Assembly (NCBI RefSeq): GCF_002327085.1
Contig: NZ_CP023429.1
Span: forward strand, 1,674,001 to 1,738,000
Length of the DNA stretch: 64,000 bases
Reading direction: 5' to 3'
Source of the DNA: Neisseria weixii
GTDB taxonomy: Bacteria > Pseudomonadota > Gammaproteobacteria > Burkholderiales > Neisseriaceae
Positions 1-11,700 of the stretch are shown piece after piece. The position numbers and the translations under genes are program-made. Within the stretch, counting starts at the first letter, position 1; each line of letters begins with the position of its first letter. Below the pieces are notes generated by a model that was not told where the DNA came from, searched no databases, and saw only the letters and a program-made list of their open reading frames with translations.

Positions 1-25
1 TTTGAAGTAGCGTATCCAATCAAAC

Positions 26-110
26 AGGCCGTCTGAAAAGTTTGAACTACATCTTTTAAAGTTGGAGGGGCGCCCAACTTCTTGGGGCAGTTCAATTTTT
101 CAGACGGCCT
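26..110. terminator. DUS inverted pair, nested hairpin
   Basis: An AGGCCGTCTGAA and its complement face each other over about 85 bp, with a second small hairpin near 60-80 between them and a T-rich tail. It probably ends a gene lying upstream of the window. No coding region is seen before waaF. Confidence 0.5.
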
Positions 111-162
111 TTTTCTTTCTGCATTAAAATAACACCTACCCAATCACAAACCCAACCGCAAT

Positions 163-1185
163 ATGTCTAAAAAAATCCTCATCATTTCCCCAAGCTGGAT
201 TGGCGACTGCGTCATGACCCAGCCGCTTTACCGCCGTCTGCACGAACTGCATCCGGGCTGCACCATCGACGTGTTCGCTCCGAAGTGGTCGTTGGCGGTC
301 TTCGAGCGCATGCCGGAAGTGAACGAGATTCTGGAAAATCCGTTCGGCCACGGCGCATTGGATTTGAAAAAACGCTGGCAAGTCGGGCGCGCACTGGGCA
401 AACGCGGTTACGACCAAGTCATCGTGCTGCCCGGCTCGCTTAAATCCGCCATCATCGCCTTGGCCACCGGTATCAAACAGCGCACCGGCTACGTGGGCGA
501 ATCGCGCTATATTTTGCTCAACGACATCCGCAAGCTCGACAAAACCGCCCTGCCGCTGATGGTTGACCGCTATACTGCGCTTGCCCATCCGAGCCAAGCT
601 GATTTCAACGGCCATTCCGGCCAGCCTCTGTTCCAAATTGATGCCGCCAGCCAGCAAGCCGCTTTAGTCAAACATGGCCTAAATACCGACAAACCGATCA
701 TCGCCTTCTGCCCCGGCGCAGAATTCGGCCCCGCCAAACGCTGGCCGGCGCGCCACTTTGCCGGTTTGGCACAAAACTATCTGGCCAAAGGCTGGCAGGT
801 TTGGCTGTTCGGTTCGCAAAAAGATTTTGACATTGCCGAAGAAATCAACCAGCTTTCAGACGGCCTCTGCACTAATCTATGCGGCAAAACCTCGCTTTCC
901 GAAGCCATCGATTTACTGGCCTGCGCCGAAAACGTAGTCTGCAACGACAGCGGTCTCATGCACCTTGCTGCCGCGCTCGACCGCAAACTTGCCGCTTTGT
1001 ACGGCTCGTCCAGCCCCGACCACACACCGCCTTTGAGTAATCAAGCCGAAATCGTCAGCCTCAATCTCGACTGCTCGCCTTGTTTCAAACGCGAATGCCC
1101 GCTGGGACACACCGATTGTCTGAATAAAATTGAGCCGCAAATGGTCGAACAGGCTTTATTTAAAATTCATGTAGAACAGGCATAA
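163..1185 (+). CDS. waaF: ADP-heptose:LPS heptosyltransferase II
   Basis: The 340-residue product is a GT9-family glycosyltransferase that adds the second heptose to the inner core of lipooligosaccharide on the cytoplasmic face of the inner membrane. The N-terminus has the family pattern ILIISPSWIGDCVMTQPLYR, and the C-terminal half has CNDSGLMHLAAAL followed by ALYGSSSPDHTPPLS, which form the donor-binding region. Length matches waaF of other Neisseria. The ATG start lacks a strong Shine-Dalgarno. It is transcribed alone and ends at a DUS-pair terminator shared with the convergent DUF2254 gene. Confidence 0.93.
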   Translation: MSKKILIISPSWIGDCVMTQPLYRRLHELHPGCTIDVFAPKWSLAVFERMPEVNEILENPFGHGALDLKKRWQVGRALGKRGYDQVIVLPGSLKSAIIALATGIKQRTGYVGESRYILLNDIRKLDKTALPLMVDRYTALAHPSQADFNGHSGQPLFQIDAASQQAALVKHGLNTDKPIIAFCPGAEFGPAKRWPARHFAGLAQNYLAKGWQVWLFGSQKDFDIAEEINQLSDGLCTNLCGKTSLSEAIDLLACAENVVCNDSGLMHLAAALDRKLAALYGSSSPDHTPPLSNQAEIVSLNLDCSPCFKRECPLGHTDCLNKIEPQMVEQALFKIHVEQA

Positions 1186-1201
1186 TTGCCATAATAAAAG
1201 C

Positions 1202-1231
1202 CATGCCGTCTGAAAAATTTCAGACGGCATG
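1202..1231. terminator. bidirectional DUS terminator
   Basis: Two AT-type uptake sequences form a near-perfect hairpin between the convergent waaF and DUF2254 genes, with A/T-rich flanks on both sides. Confidence 0.75.
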
Positions 1232-1269
1232 GCTTTATTTCACAATATATCACCAATTAAATCATGAGT

Positions 1270-2535
1270 TTAGTCTTGTTTCACTTGTCCAAACAATTCC
1301 CTATGCTGCTGCAACAATTTTTCCTTATCATCTTTAAAATCCAAGATTTGTTCAAAACGCTTTAACACCGCATGCGCGGTATCTGCAGCCGATGCGGCAA
1401 TATACGGATCTTGGCTGTTGGCGGCAATACCGGCCAACACTTTTTGCATAGTCAGCCCGACTTCGGCCGCACCTGCGCCGTCGCGGGCAATAGGTAAGAA
1501 TGTTTGCGGCACCCATTGGCTGCTGTCGGCGGCAATGATAGACAAACGGTCATATTGTGCGCCCCCGCCTTCGGAATGGGGCTTAGTCAGCAAACGCAAT
1601 ATCATCACCATCACGCTGATGGCGGTACCGGGGTCGTTGATGCCGGGCGACAACGCGCGCTGGGCGGCTTCACTCAACACGTTCAAGCCCCATTGCGGAT
1701 CTTGCGCATAGGTACGCTCTTGACTGATGACGAAACACCCGACAAATTTATCGATTAAATCCGCATCGCCCTGACCGGCAGACAAACACGCCACCACGGT
1801 GTTTGGCGTCAACAACTTGCCCGGCCGCACGATAATTGAGACATAAGTTTCATGCTCTTCCGCCAGCTTTTGCAGCGACATCATGTCGATGTGGGTGAGA
1901 TAACCCGGCTGCTTGGCATAAATCGGACGCACGGGTTGCTGCAAGCTGCCTTTCCACGCGGCGCCCATATCCGTTGAGATGTAATAGTGATCCAGCGCGC
2001 TTTCAGTTTTGGTGCTGATTTTCTGCAGCGTGTTGCCCAAACTGCCCAGTTGCGACAGGGTAAACACCCAACGAATCAACGTCACAATCAAATACACCAT
2101 GACCGCAATCGTGCCGACAAACAAAATAAAACGGCCGTTTTGCCCGTAATATTCCATGCCTAGCGCCGTTTTGGCAATCACGGCGTAAATAAACGCGGCA
2201 ATAAAGCTGGCGATGGCGGTGCGCGTGTTGTCATCGGCCATCACCAAATTCATGGCGCGTGGAGTCGCGCCGTTGGCCGCCGATGAAAATGCCGACACCA
2301 TAATCGACAGCGAAAACGTACTCACCGAAAGCATACTTGATGCCACAATGCTCAACAGGCCGTCTAAGGTGCTGCGTTCAATATCGGGCAAAATGCCCGC
2401 TTGCAGCATATCGCCGAAAAAGCGCGCAATAAACGCAAAAATCACGGCAAAAACCGCCCAATAAGCGGGCACCAGCCAAAGTTGGTTGGCCGGTTTTTTA
2501 ACGGCAATCAGCCAGCGGTAAAAAGTATTGGTCAT
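1270..2535 (-). CDS. DUF2254 membrane protein
   Basis: A protein of about 421 residues from the start MTNTFYRWLIAV (an in-frame start 14 codons earlier is less likely). The N-terminal 150 residues hold about four hydrophobic segments (AYWAVFAVIFAFIARFF, ASFIAAFIYAVIAKTALG, FILFVGTIAVMVYLIVTLI). The rest is soluble and carries the DUF2254 pattern SEAAQRALSPGINDPGTAI. The family is widespread in proteobacteria and has no settled function. It is divergent from proA with about 160 bp between them, and convergent with waaF. Confidence 0.8.
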   Translation of the reverse strand: MTNTFYRWLIAVKKPANQLWLVPAYWAVFAVIFAFIARFFGDMLQAGILPDIERSTLDGLLSIVASSMLSVSTFSLSIMVSAFSSAANGATPRAMNLVMADDNTRTAIASFIAAFIYAVIAKTALGMEYYGQNGRFILFVGTIAVMVYLIVTLIRWVFTLSQLGSLGNTLQKISTKTESALDHYYISTDMGAAWKGSLQQPVRPIYAKQPGYLTHIDMMSLQKLAEEHETYVSIIVRPGKLLTPNTVVACLSAGQGDADLIDKFVGCFVISQERTYAQDPQWGLNVLSEAAQRALSPGINDPGTAISVMVMILRLLTKPHSEGGGAQYDRLSIIAADSSQWVPQTFLPIARDGAGAAEVGLTMQKVLAGIAANSQDPYIAASAADTAHAVLKRFEQILDFKDDKEKLLQQHRELFGQVKQD

Positions 2536-2697
2536 GAATTCAATAAAATGCACAAACAAAACCCGATTATAAATCAATCAGGCAAACAAACCTATTCCCG
2601 CCGCATTTTGCCAAGCCCACGCTTTTTTGCTTGAATTCCCTTTCAGACGGCTTTATCATCGTTGTCAATCTCGTTCATATAAACAAAGGCACACATC

Positions 2698-3957
2698 ATG
2701 CAGGATATTCAACAATACGTCCGAGATACCGCCACCGCGGCCAAACAGGCTTTCTATCTGATGGCAAACGCCACCACCGCGCAGAAAAACGCCGCACTGT
2801 TGCGCATGGCCGAATTGATTGCGCAACACCAAACCGCCATTCTCGCTGCCAACGCGCAAGACATGGAAAACGCTACCGCCAAAGGCTTAGATTCTGCCCT
2901 GCTCGACCGCTTGAAGCTGACGGAAAAAACCGTCGAATCCATGTGCGAAGGTTTGCGCCAAGTGGCGGCGCTGCCTGACCCTGTGGGCGAAATGGACGAA
3001 TTCCGCATCCGCCCGAACGGCTTGCAAATCGGCAAAATGCGCGTGCCGCTGGGTGTCATCGGCATCATTTACGAATCTCGCCCGAACGTCACCATCGATG
3101 CCGCCGCTTTGTGCCTGAAGTCCGGCAATGCCTGTGTGTTGCGCGGCGGCAGCGAAGCCTTTGAAAGCAATATGGCGATTGCCAAACTCATCCGCCAAGC
3201 CCTGACCGAAAACGACTTACCGCCGGCCGCCGTGAGCGTGATTGAAAACACCAGCCGCGAAAGCGTCGGTGCCATGCTGCAAAGCCCTGAACTGATTGAT
3301 GTCATCATTCCGCGCGGCGGCAAATCGCTGGTTGCCCGCATTGCCGCCGAAGCACGCGTGCCGGTAATTAAGCATCTCGACGGCATTTGCCATGTGTATA
3401 TCGACCAAGCCGCCGACACGCAAAAAGCCATTGAAATCGCTTTCAACGCCAAAACTTCACGCTACGGCACCTGCAACACCATGGAAACCCTGCTGATTCA
3501 CGCCGCACGTGCTGAAGAAATATTGCCTTTGCTGGCGGAAAAATACGCTGAAAAAAAAGTTGGGCTGCGCGGTTGCGAACGCACTTTGGCGATTTTGCCG
3601 AGCATCAACGCTGCCACCGAAGAAGATTGGGACACCGAATACCTCGCCCCCGTTTTGGCGGTAAAAATCGTCGATGACTTGACCCAAGCCATTGCCCACA
3701 TCAACACCCACGGCAGCCACCATACCGATTCCATCATTACCGAGTCTTACACCGATGCACAAATCTTCCTGCGCGCGGTGGACAGCGCCAGCGTGATGGT
3801 CAATGTATCCACCCGTTTCGCCGACGGCTTTGAATACGGCTTAGGCGCGGAAATCGGCATTTCTACCGACAAAATCCACGTGCGCGGCCCGGTCGGTTTG
3901 CACGGCCTGACTTCGCAAAAATGGGTGGTATTGGGCAACGGGCAGGTTCGCATTTAA
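2698..3957 (+). CDS. proA: glutamate-5-semialdehyde dehydrogenase
   Basis: This 419-residue enzyme reduces gamma-glutamyl phosphate to glutamate semialdehyde with NADPH, the second step of proline synthesis. It shows the aldehyde-dehydrogenase-fold signatures of Pro[30 protein letters not shown], the catalytic cysteine in [14 protein letters not shown], and the C-terminal [19 protein letters not shown]. Length is typical. proB is not in the window. A DUS-pair terminator follows at once. Confidence 0.96.
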   Translation: MQDIQQYVRDTATAAKQAFYLMANATTAQKNAALLRMAELIAQHQTAILAANAQDMENATAKGLDSALLDRLKLTEKTVESMCEGLRQVAALPDPVGEMDEFRIRPNGLQIGKMRVPLGVIGIIYESRPNVTIDAAALCLKSGNACVLRGGSEAFESNMAIAKLIRQALTENDLPPAAVSVIENTSRESVGAMLQSPELIDVIIPRGGKSLVARIAAEARVPVIKHLDGICHVYIDQAADTQKAIEIAFNAKTSRYGTCNTMETLLIHAARAEEILPLLAEKYAEKKVGLRGCERTLAILPSINAATEEDWDTEYLAPVLAVKIVDDLTQAIAHINTHGSHHTDSIITESYTDAQIFLRAVDSASVMVNVSTRFADGFEYGLGAEIGISTDKIHVRGPVGLHGLTSQKWVVLGNGQVRI

Positions 3958-3968
3958 ACTTTATTATC

Positions 3969-4009
3969 AAGGCCGTCTGAAACCCATTTTCTTTTCAGAC
4001 GGCCTTTTT
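3969..4009. terminator. DUS terminator after proA
   Basis: An AGGCCGTCTGAA inverted pair with a short loop followed by TTTTT. Confidence 0.75.
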
Positions 4010-4033
4010 ACACCAGTCAAAAAAGGAGCCATC

Positions 4034-4519
4034 ATGACAATACCATTCACCACCGCCGATTTAATCGACATCGCTCCCGATACCCCATCGTGCGAAATTC
4101 AGTTTAAAAGCTTCGGCAAAAAACGGTTCTGCGGCAAAATCCGCACCTTAAAATGAAAATGCTTCCGCGACAACAGCATCCTGCGCCAAACCTTTAATCA
4201 AGCATCCGATGGTGAAGTTTTGGTTATCAATGGCGGCGGCTCGTTGGCCTGCGCATTAATGGGCGACATGATTGCCGAAGAAGGCCGTAAAAACGGCTGG
4301 GCAGGTATCGTCATCTACGGCGCCATCCGCGACAGCGTAGCCATCGGTCAAATGGATTTCGGCGTAAAAGCGTTTGGTACCAACCCTCGCCGCAGTGCAA
4401 AAAACAACTAGGGCGAAACCGACATACCGCTTGAATTCGGCGGCGTCACCTTCATCCCCGGCCACTATCTCTACAGCGATGAAGACGGCATTTTGGTTGC
4501 CGAAAAGCCTTTGTTTTGA
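4034..4519 (+). pseudogene. rraA: RraA-family protein, two nonsense codons
   Basis: Read through, the 161 codons give a full-length RraA-type protein (RNase E inhibitor / HMG aldolase-like fold): MTIPFTTADLIDIAPD, VLVINGGGSLACALMGD, KNGWAGIVIYGAIRDS, FGVKAFGTNPR and a C-terminal [14 protein letters not shown]. The frame is unbroken from start to end apart from a TGA at 4154-4156 and a TAG at 4409-4411. Point nonsense changes in an intact frame differ from the one-base indels elsewhere in the window, so genuine inactivation is likely. The SD is AAAAGGAG. Confidence 0.85.
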
Positions 4520-4538
4520 TTGAAAGCCCCATCATAAA

Positions 4539-4576
4539 AGGCCGTCTGAAACCCCTACACCAATTTCAGACGGCCT
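4539..4576. terminator. DUS terminator
   Basis: An AGGCCGTCTGAA inverted pair between the rraA remnant and cysN. Confidence 0.65.
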
Positions 4577-4680
4577 CATCATTGATATAACAAAATCATC
4601 TTTATTATAAACAAACCATTCTTTCCCATTTTCAGGCGGCCTCGTTAAAGTATCGGCAAACCCAATATGAAGGAACGCAC

Positions 4681-5990
4681 ATGACCGCCACCACTGCCCC
4701 ATTACTCCGTTTCATCACCGCCGGCAGCGTCGACGACGGCAAGTCCACCCTGATCGGCCGCCTGCTTTACGACAGCAAAACCCTGCTGACCGACCAAATC
4801 GACAAGCTCAACAAAGCCTCTGAAAACGGTGACACACCCGATTTCGCCAGCCTCACCGAGGGCTTGGCCGCCGAGCGCGAACAAGGCATCACCATCGATG
4901 TGGCCTACCGCTATTTCGCCACTCCCAAACGCAAATTCATCATCGCCGACACCCCGGCCATGAACAATACACCCGCAACATGGTCACCGGCGCATCAAGC
5001 GCCGAGGCCGCCATCGTCTTGGTCGATGCCACCCGCGTTGATTTCAGCGGCGAAGAACCGGTTTTACTGCCGCAAACCAAGCGCCACAGCGCCATTTTGA
5101 AACTGCTCGGCTGCCCGAACATCATTGTCGCCGTCAACAAACTCGACCTGCTCGATTTTGACGAAGGCAAATACCAAGCCATCACCGCCGCCTATCAAAA
5201 GCTTGCCCAACAAATCGGCCTGAATGCTGATGTGCATTTCCTGCCCATCAGCGCATTGAAAGGCGACAACATCGTTAACGCCAGCGCGCAAACGCCGTGG
5301 TATCAAGGTTTGCCCCTGCTGCCCTTATTGGAAAGCCTGCCCGTCTCCCGCAAAGACGCGCTTGCCCAAGCCGCCCATTTCCCCGTACAACGTGTGGCGC
5401 GCCAAGACGGCAGCAGCAGCGACGATTTCCGCGGCTACCAAGGCCGTTTGGAAGCAGGCCGTCTGAAAGTGGGCGATGCAGTCAAAGTATTACCCAACGG
5501 CCAAACCGCCAAAATCGCCGAGATTTACAATCCGAACGGCAAAACCGATACTGCCGAAGCCGGCGAAGTATTGACCATTACGCTCGACACCGACATCGAC
5601 ATCTCTCGCGGCAATGCCATCGTCGCCGCCGACAGCCCTATTGAGCCGAGCCAGCAATTCCAAGCCGCATTGTGCTGGTTTGACGATATTCCACTCAATC
5701 TGCGCCGCAAATACCTGCTCAAACACACCACCCAAACCACCGCCGTGAAAATCAGCGAAACCGCCTACGTTTGGGATGTAAACACCTTGAGCCAAGTGCA
5801 ATCGGCCACCGAATTGAAACTCAACGACATCGGCCACATCAGCTTCAAAACCCAGCAGCCGCTTAACACCACGACTTATGAGCAAAATCAGGCAACCGGT
5901 GCATTTATCCTGATTGACGAAGCCACCAATCACACCGTCGCCGCCGGCATGATCCGCGAGGGTGATGAAGCAGGGACGTTTGAGATTTGA
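4681..5990 (+). CDS. cysN: sulfate adenylyltransferase GTPase subunit, frameshifted
   Basis: CysN is the GTPase that drives ATP sulfurylase (with CysD) in assimilatory sulfate activation. The P-loop is [17 protein letters not shown] at about residues 18-34, and the G4 motif NKLDLLDF follows. The sequence is in two frames. The G3 motif [17 protein letters not shown] is broken near 4956, where the bases read CCGGCC in place of CCGGGCC, so one G is missing. Restoring it gives about 436 residues, the normal length. The beta-barrel domains and the C-terminus are intact. No cysD is adjacent; the gene stands alone after the dead rraA. The break is probably a sequencing error. Confidence 0.85.
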
Positions 5991-6011
5991 AACCGGTTTC
6001 GTTGTCAAATA

Positions 6012-6051
6012 AAAATGCCGTCTGAAAGATATGCTTTCAGACGGCATTTTT
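6012..6051. terminator. DUS terminator after cysN
   Basis: An ATGCCGTCTGAA inverted pair with a short loop and a T run. Confidence 0.75.
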
Positions 6052-6107
6052 GTTAAGTTTAGCAAAAATATGCCATAATGTTTTGATTGTTTTAACCGGT
6101 CTAAGAC

Positions 6108-8141
6108 ATGGCTAACGATATTACTTTCAATAAAACCTTTTCCCGTTGGGCAGCTTATCGCTCCGGACTGAAACTAACTTTTGTTTTTTGGCTTTCACTC
6201 ATCTTAGCATTCAGCTTAGAGCGTTTTCTCATGCTGAATCATTTCGTTTCCGAAAATATTACCCAACAATATCGTGATGATATTACCTCGCTGTTTTTAA
6301 AAGGCTTATTGTTTGATATTAAAGCCTCATCGCTCTTATCTGCCATCGCCTTTCTTTTGCTTCTGATAAGTTTAATCCATCCGATATTGGCACGCGTTTA
6401 TCAAAAAATCCACAAAAAGCTTTTAACCTTATTGTTCATCATTTCCATCGCCTTTGCCTTGGGCAACTGGTTTTATTTCTCTGTTTATGAAAAGCAATTT
6501 GATGTTTTTGTCTTTGGGCTGTTTGATGAAGACACCAATGCGGTTGTTAAAACCATTTGGTCGGATTACCCCGTTATTTCCGGCAGCTTGGCATTGCTGG
6601 TTCTGGGTGGGTTATTTGCTTGGTTGCTCAACAAATTACCACACCCTAATCAACAGGCAGCCGCACCGGTATGGCTGTGGGTTGCCGGTATTGTGCTGCC
6701 ATTATTGGCGTTGACATTGGGCATTCGTGGTTCGGTAGGTAAATTTCCTTTGCGCCAAACCGCCATGCAGATTTCCGCTGCCCCGCAATTAAACAAACTG
6801 GTTCCCAATGCCTTGATTTCTTTAGACTGGGCAAGAAAAGAATACCGCAACAGCAGCCGTTTTAAGCCTGTCAGCAATGCAGACGGCAGCCGCATAATCA
6901 GTCAACTGCTGGAAACTGAAGCAACTGCTGATTTGCAGCAGCTGGTAAAAACTACGCCTGCCAACCCTGCCGTAGCGCAGAAAAAACCAAATGTCGTGCT
7001 GGCCGTGATGGAGAGCATGAGCAGCCATTTATTGGATTTCGACAATGTCGAAAGAAACTTATTAGGCCGTCTGAAACCACATTGGCAATCAGATTGGGTA
7101 TATAAAAAGTTTATTTCTGAAGGCGATGGCACCAGTGATACCCTACACCGCCTGTTTGTGCGCAGCCCCCGCTTAGACTTAAGCCAATCAATTGCGAAAA
7201 ACAAAACCTTCATCAGCAATATGTTCAAACCTTATGCCGATGCCGGTTATCACATCGTTTATCTCACCGCAGGCAACGGCGGCTGGCGTGATTTTGATAC
7301 CTTCCTGCGTCATTTGGGTGTGGGTGAAATCATTGATGAAAATGGCTTGAAAGACCGTTTTCCGGAAGCAAAATCCAGCACATGGGGTATTCCTGATGAG
7401 TATATGTTCCGCTACGCAGAAGAGTTGCTGCAAAAAGCAGAACAGCAAAAGCAACCTGTATTCATCATGATGCTGTCTGTCACCAACCATCCGCCTTACC
7501 GTTTACCCGATACGCAACAAAGTATCGATTTCCGCTTAACAGAATCCGAAGCCGGCCGCTTAAAAGCATTGGCGAAAGGCAAAGAACTGAATGAGATTTT
7601 CAACACCTTCCGCTACAGTAACGACCAATTGGGCAGCTTTATCGGCAACGTGAAACAAACTGCTCCGGATACCATTATCGCAGCGACAGGCGATCATAAT
7701 ATGCGTGCCATCGGTTATCCCGAAGCCGATGAAGTGGCTTTAGGACATGGTGTGCCGTTTTATCTTTATGTTCCTGAGAAATACCGCCATCAAGCTGTAT
7801 ATCAACCGGAGCGAGCCGGTTCACACAAAGATGTTTTACCGACGCTGTATCATTTAAGCCTGTCTGAAACATCTTATTACGACACCGGCTGCAATCTGAC
7901 TGCGCCACAAGCCGATTCGCCTTGGTGCGGTTATGGTTACAATAAAGAAGTACTGATTACTGAAAACGGCTTCTATCATCTGCATAATCAAAAATTCCAC
8001 CCTTGGTCTAAAACACAAGGAGATTTGCATGCTGATGCGCCTACGCAGCCGAATGAGCATGACCTGAAACACATCAAAAAAGGCAGCGTGTACACGGAAT
8101 TTCTCGAATGGCAAATTAACCGAATCGTCACCGCCCAGTAA
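6108..8141 (+). CDS. LtaS-type membrane sulfatase/phosphotransferase
   Basis: A 677-residue inner-membrane enzyme with about five N-terminal membrane segments (within residues 20-205) and a periplasmic alkaline-phosphatase-fold domain. Metal and catalytic motifs match the LtaS/OpgB group: VMESMSSH with the metal glutamate, GDGTSDTLHRLF with Thr342 as likely nucleophile, and ATGDHN with Asp529-His530. Such enzymes move phosphoglycerol or phosphoethanolamine groups from phospholipid to an envelope acceptor. Neisseria has no lipoteichoic acid, so the acceptor is unknown; a periplasmic glycan or LOS are possibilities. It is monocistronic between DUS terminators. Confidence 0.8.
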   Translation: MANDITFNKTFSRWAAYRSGLKLTFVFWLSLILAFSLERFLMLNHFVSENITQQYRDDITSLFLKGLLFDIKASSLLSAIAFLLLLISLIHPILARVYQKIHKKLLTLLFIISIAFALGNWFYFSVYEKQFDVFVFGLFDEDTNAVVKTIWSDYPVISGSLALLVLGGLFAWLLNKLPHPNQQAAAPVWLWVAGIVLPLLALTLGIRGSVGKFPLRQTAMQISAAPQLNKLVPNALISLDWARKEYRNSSRFKPVSNADGSRIISQLLETEATADLQQLVKTTPANPAVAQKKPNVVLAVMESMSSHLLDFDNVERNLLGRLKPHWQSDWVYKKFISEGDGTSDTLHRLFVRSPRLDLSQSIAKNKTFISNMFKPYADAGYHIVYLTAGNGGWRDFDTFLRHLGVGEIIDENGLKDRFPEAKSSTWGIPDEYMFRYAEELLQKAEQQKQPVFIMMLSVTNHPPYRLPDTQQSIDFRLTESEAGRLKALAKGKELNEIFNTFRYSNDQLGSFIGNVKQTAPDTIIAATGDHNMRAIGYPEADEVALGHGVPFYLYVPEKYRHQAVYQPERAGSHKDVLPTLYHLSLSETSYYDTGCNLTAPQADSPWCGYGYNKEVLITENGFYHLHNQKFHPWSKTQGDLHADAPTQPNEHDLKHIKKGSVYTEFLEWQINRIVTAQ

Positions 8142-8145
8142 TAAT

Positions 8146-8182
8146 AATGCCGTCTGAAAACAAACCTTTCAGACGGCATTTT
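8146..8182. terminator. bidirectional DUS terminator
   Basis: An ATGCCGTCTGAA inverted pair between the convergent sulfatase gene and glnB. Confidence 0.75.
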
Positions 8183-8197
8183 CTGATTTCTAACCAA

Positions 8198-8557
<360 letters not shown>

Positions 8558-8685
8558 TCAGACGGCGTGGTGTCATCATGAAGGCCGCCTGAACAGGAAA
8601 AGATGACTGGAAAATTATCACAATCCGCTTTTTTATTCAATCGCGTTTTGTGATGTGAATTGTTGACACTTTGCGGCAAATACCC

Positions 8686-8714
8686 AAGCAAAACAGCCTT
8701 ATTATGCGTATAAT
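8686..8714 (+). promoter_or_regulatory. candidate purL promoter
   Basis: A perfect TATAAT lies at 8709-8714, 35 bp before the purL ATG. The -35 position (about 8686) holds only a weak AAGCAA, while a good TTGACA further up is spaced too far to pair. It is a weak prediction. Confidence 0.35.
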
Positions 8715-8748
8715 GCCGTTTTCCCAACCGCATTTGAGAGCCGAATCC

Positions 8749-11700
8749 ATGTCTGTTGTTTTGCCCTTGCGCGGCGTTACCGCCCTGTCTGATTTCCGTG
8801 TTGAAAAACTGTTTCAAAAAGCAGCCGCCGCCGGCCTGCCTGAAGCGAAGCTGGAAAGCGAATTTTGGTATTTTGTCAGCAGCGAAAATACTTTAGACGC
8901 TGCTACCGTTGAAAAACTGCAAGCCTTGCTGGAAGCCGAAAGTGTTGCCGAAACACCGAAGCCCGCCAATGGCTTGCATTTATTTTTGATTACTCCGCGC
9001 TTAGGCACGATTTCGCCTTGGGCTTCCAAAGCCACCAACATTGCGGAAAACTGCGGCCTTAAAGGCATCGGGCGCATTGAGCGCGGCATGGCGGTGTGGA
9101 TTCGCGGCGATTTGACTGCCGAGCAGCAGCAACAATGGGCGGCGCTGTTGCACGACCGCATGACCGAAAGTGTGTTGACCGACATTGACGCGGCGGCACA
9201 ATTATTCCACCACATCCAATCGGAAACGTTCTCAACCGTCGATTTGTTAAACGGCGGCAAAGAAGCCTTGGTAAAAGCCAACAGCGAAATGGGCTTGGCC
9301 TTGTCACCTGATGAAATCGATTATTTGGTCGAAAACTATCAAGCCTTAAACCGCAATCCGAGCGATGTCGAGCTGATGATGTTTGCCCAAGCCAACTCGG
9401 AACACTGCCGCCACAAAATCTTCAATGCCGATTTTATTTTGAACGGCGAAAAACAGCCTAAATCGCTGTTCCGCATGATTCGCGACACCCACGAAGCCCA
9501 TCCTGAAGGCACGGTCGTGGCGTATAAAGACAATTCTTCCGTAATCGAAGGCGCGAAAATCGAGCGTTTCTACCCGAATGCCGCCGATAACCACGGCTAC
9601 CGTTTCCACGAAGAAGACACCCACATCATCATGAAGGTGGAAACCCACAACCACCCGACCGCCATCGCCCCATTTGCGGGTGCGGCCACCGGTGCGGGCG
9701 GTGAAATCCGTGATGAAGGTGCGACCGGCAAAGGTTCGCGCCCGAAAGCAGGTTTGACCGGCTTTACCGTTTCCAACCTGAATATCCCCGGTTTGGAACA
9801 GCCTTGGGAACAAGCCTACGGCAAACCCGGCCACATTGCTTCGCCTTTAGACATCATGATTGAAGGCCCGATTGGCGGCGCGGCGTTTAACAACGAATTC
9901 GGCCGCCCCAACCTGCTGGGCTATTTCCGCACCTTTGAAGAAAAAGTCGACGGCCAAGTGCGCGGCTATCACAAGCCGATTATGATTGCCGGCGGTTTGG
10001 GCAATATTCAGGCGCAACAAACGCATAAAGACGAAATCCCTGAAGGCGCATTATTAATCCAACTCGGTGGCCCGGGCATGCTGATTGGCCTCGGCGGAGG
10101 CGCAGCTTCGTCTATGGATACCGGCACCAATGACGCTTCTCTAGACTTTAACTCTGTCCAACGCGGCAACCCTGAAATCGAACGCCGTGCGCAAGAAGTC
10201 ATCGACCGCTGCTGGCAGCTGGGCGACGGCAATCCGATTATCTCCATTCACGACGTGGGTGCCGGCGGCTTGTCAAACGCCTTCCCTGAGTTGGTCAACG
10301 ACGCCGGCCGCGGCGCGAAATTCAAGCTGCGCGATGTGCCTTTGGAAGAACACGGTTTAACGCCGCTGCAAATCTGGTGTAACGAATCGCAAGAGCGTTA
10401 TGTGTTGTCGATTTTGGAACAAGATTTAGACACCTTCCGCGCCATTTGCGAACGCGAACGCTGCCCGTTTGCCGTGGTCGGCGTAGCCACCGATGACGGT
10501 CATCTGCAAGTGCGCGATGATTTGTATGACAACAATCCGGTCAATTTGCCGCTGAATGTTTTGCTCGGCAAACCGCCTAAAACCACCCGTAACGACACCA
10601 CCGTAACGCCGTCTGAAAGCCGGTTTGACGCCTCTGCCATCGACATCACCGAAGCCGCTTACCGCGTGCTGCGCCTGCCGACTGTGGCTGCGAAAAACTT
10701 CCTGATTACCATCGGCGACCGCAGCGTGGGCGGTATGACCCACCGCGACCAAATGGTCGGCAAATACCAAACACCGGTAGCCGATTGCGCCGTGACCATG
10801 ATGGGTTTCAACACCTATCAAGGCGAAGCCATGTCTATGGGGAAAAACCGACCGTCGCCCTGTTTGATGCACCTGCTTCCGGCCGCATGTGTGTCGGCGA
10901 AGCGATTACCAACATCGCCGCCGTCAACATCGGCGACATCGGCAACATCAAACTTTCCGCCAACTGGATGGCTGCCTGCGGCACCGAAGGCGAAGACGAA
11001 AAACTCTACCGCACGGTAGAAGCCACGTCGCAAACCTGCCAAGCCTTGGGTTTAAGCATTCCGGTCGGCAAAGACAGCTTGTCGATGAAAACCGTATGGC
11101 AGGATGAAGGTGAACAAAAATCCGTGGTATCGCCTTTGAGCCTGATCATCACCGCCTTTGCACCGGTGAAAGACGTGCGCAAAACCATCACGCCCGAATT
11201 GCAAAACGTGCCGGACAGCGCCTTGCTGCTGGTGGACTTGGGCAACGGCCAAGCACGCATGGGCGGCTCGGCTTTGGGTCAGGTGTATAACCAAATGGCA
11301 GGCCAAGCGCCGGATATTGAAGCAGGCCGTCTGAAAGCGTTTTACAACGCCATTCAACAATTGGTTACCGAAGACAAACTGTTGGCCTACCACGACCGCG
11401 GCGACGGCGGCTTGTTTGCGACCTTGGCGGAAATGGCATTTGCCGGCCGCTTGGGTTTGGATGTGGATATCAGCGTATTGACCACTTCGCAAGCAGACCA
11501 AAACGCTGCCGCTGCCCGTGCATTGTTTAATGAAGAATTGGGTGCAGTGATTCAGGTAAACGCAGCCGACTTAGCTGCTGTGGAAGCCTTGTTTGCCCAA
11601 GCCGGTATTCACATACACCGCATCGCCACCTTGGCGGCCGACGAAAAAATCATTATCCGCAACCAAAGCGGTATCTTGTTGGAGCAAACCCGTGCCGAGC

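Noticed and set aside
1270..2577. Upstream start of the DUF2254 gene at 2577
   Set aside because: The 14 extra residues are hydrophobic and unlike the family; MTNTFYRW at 2535 is the better start.
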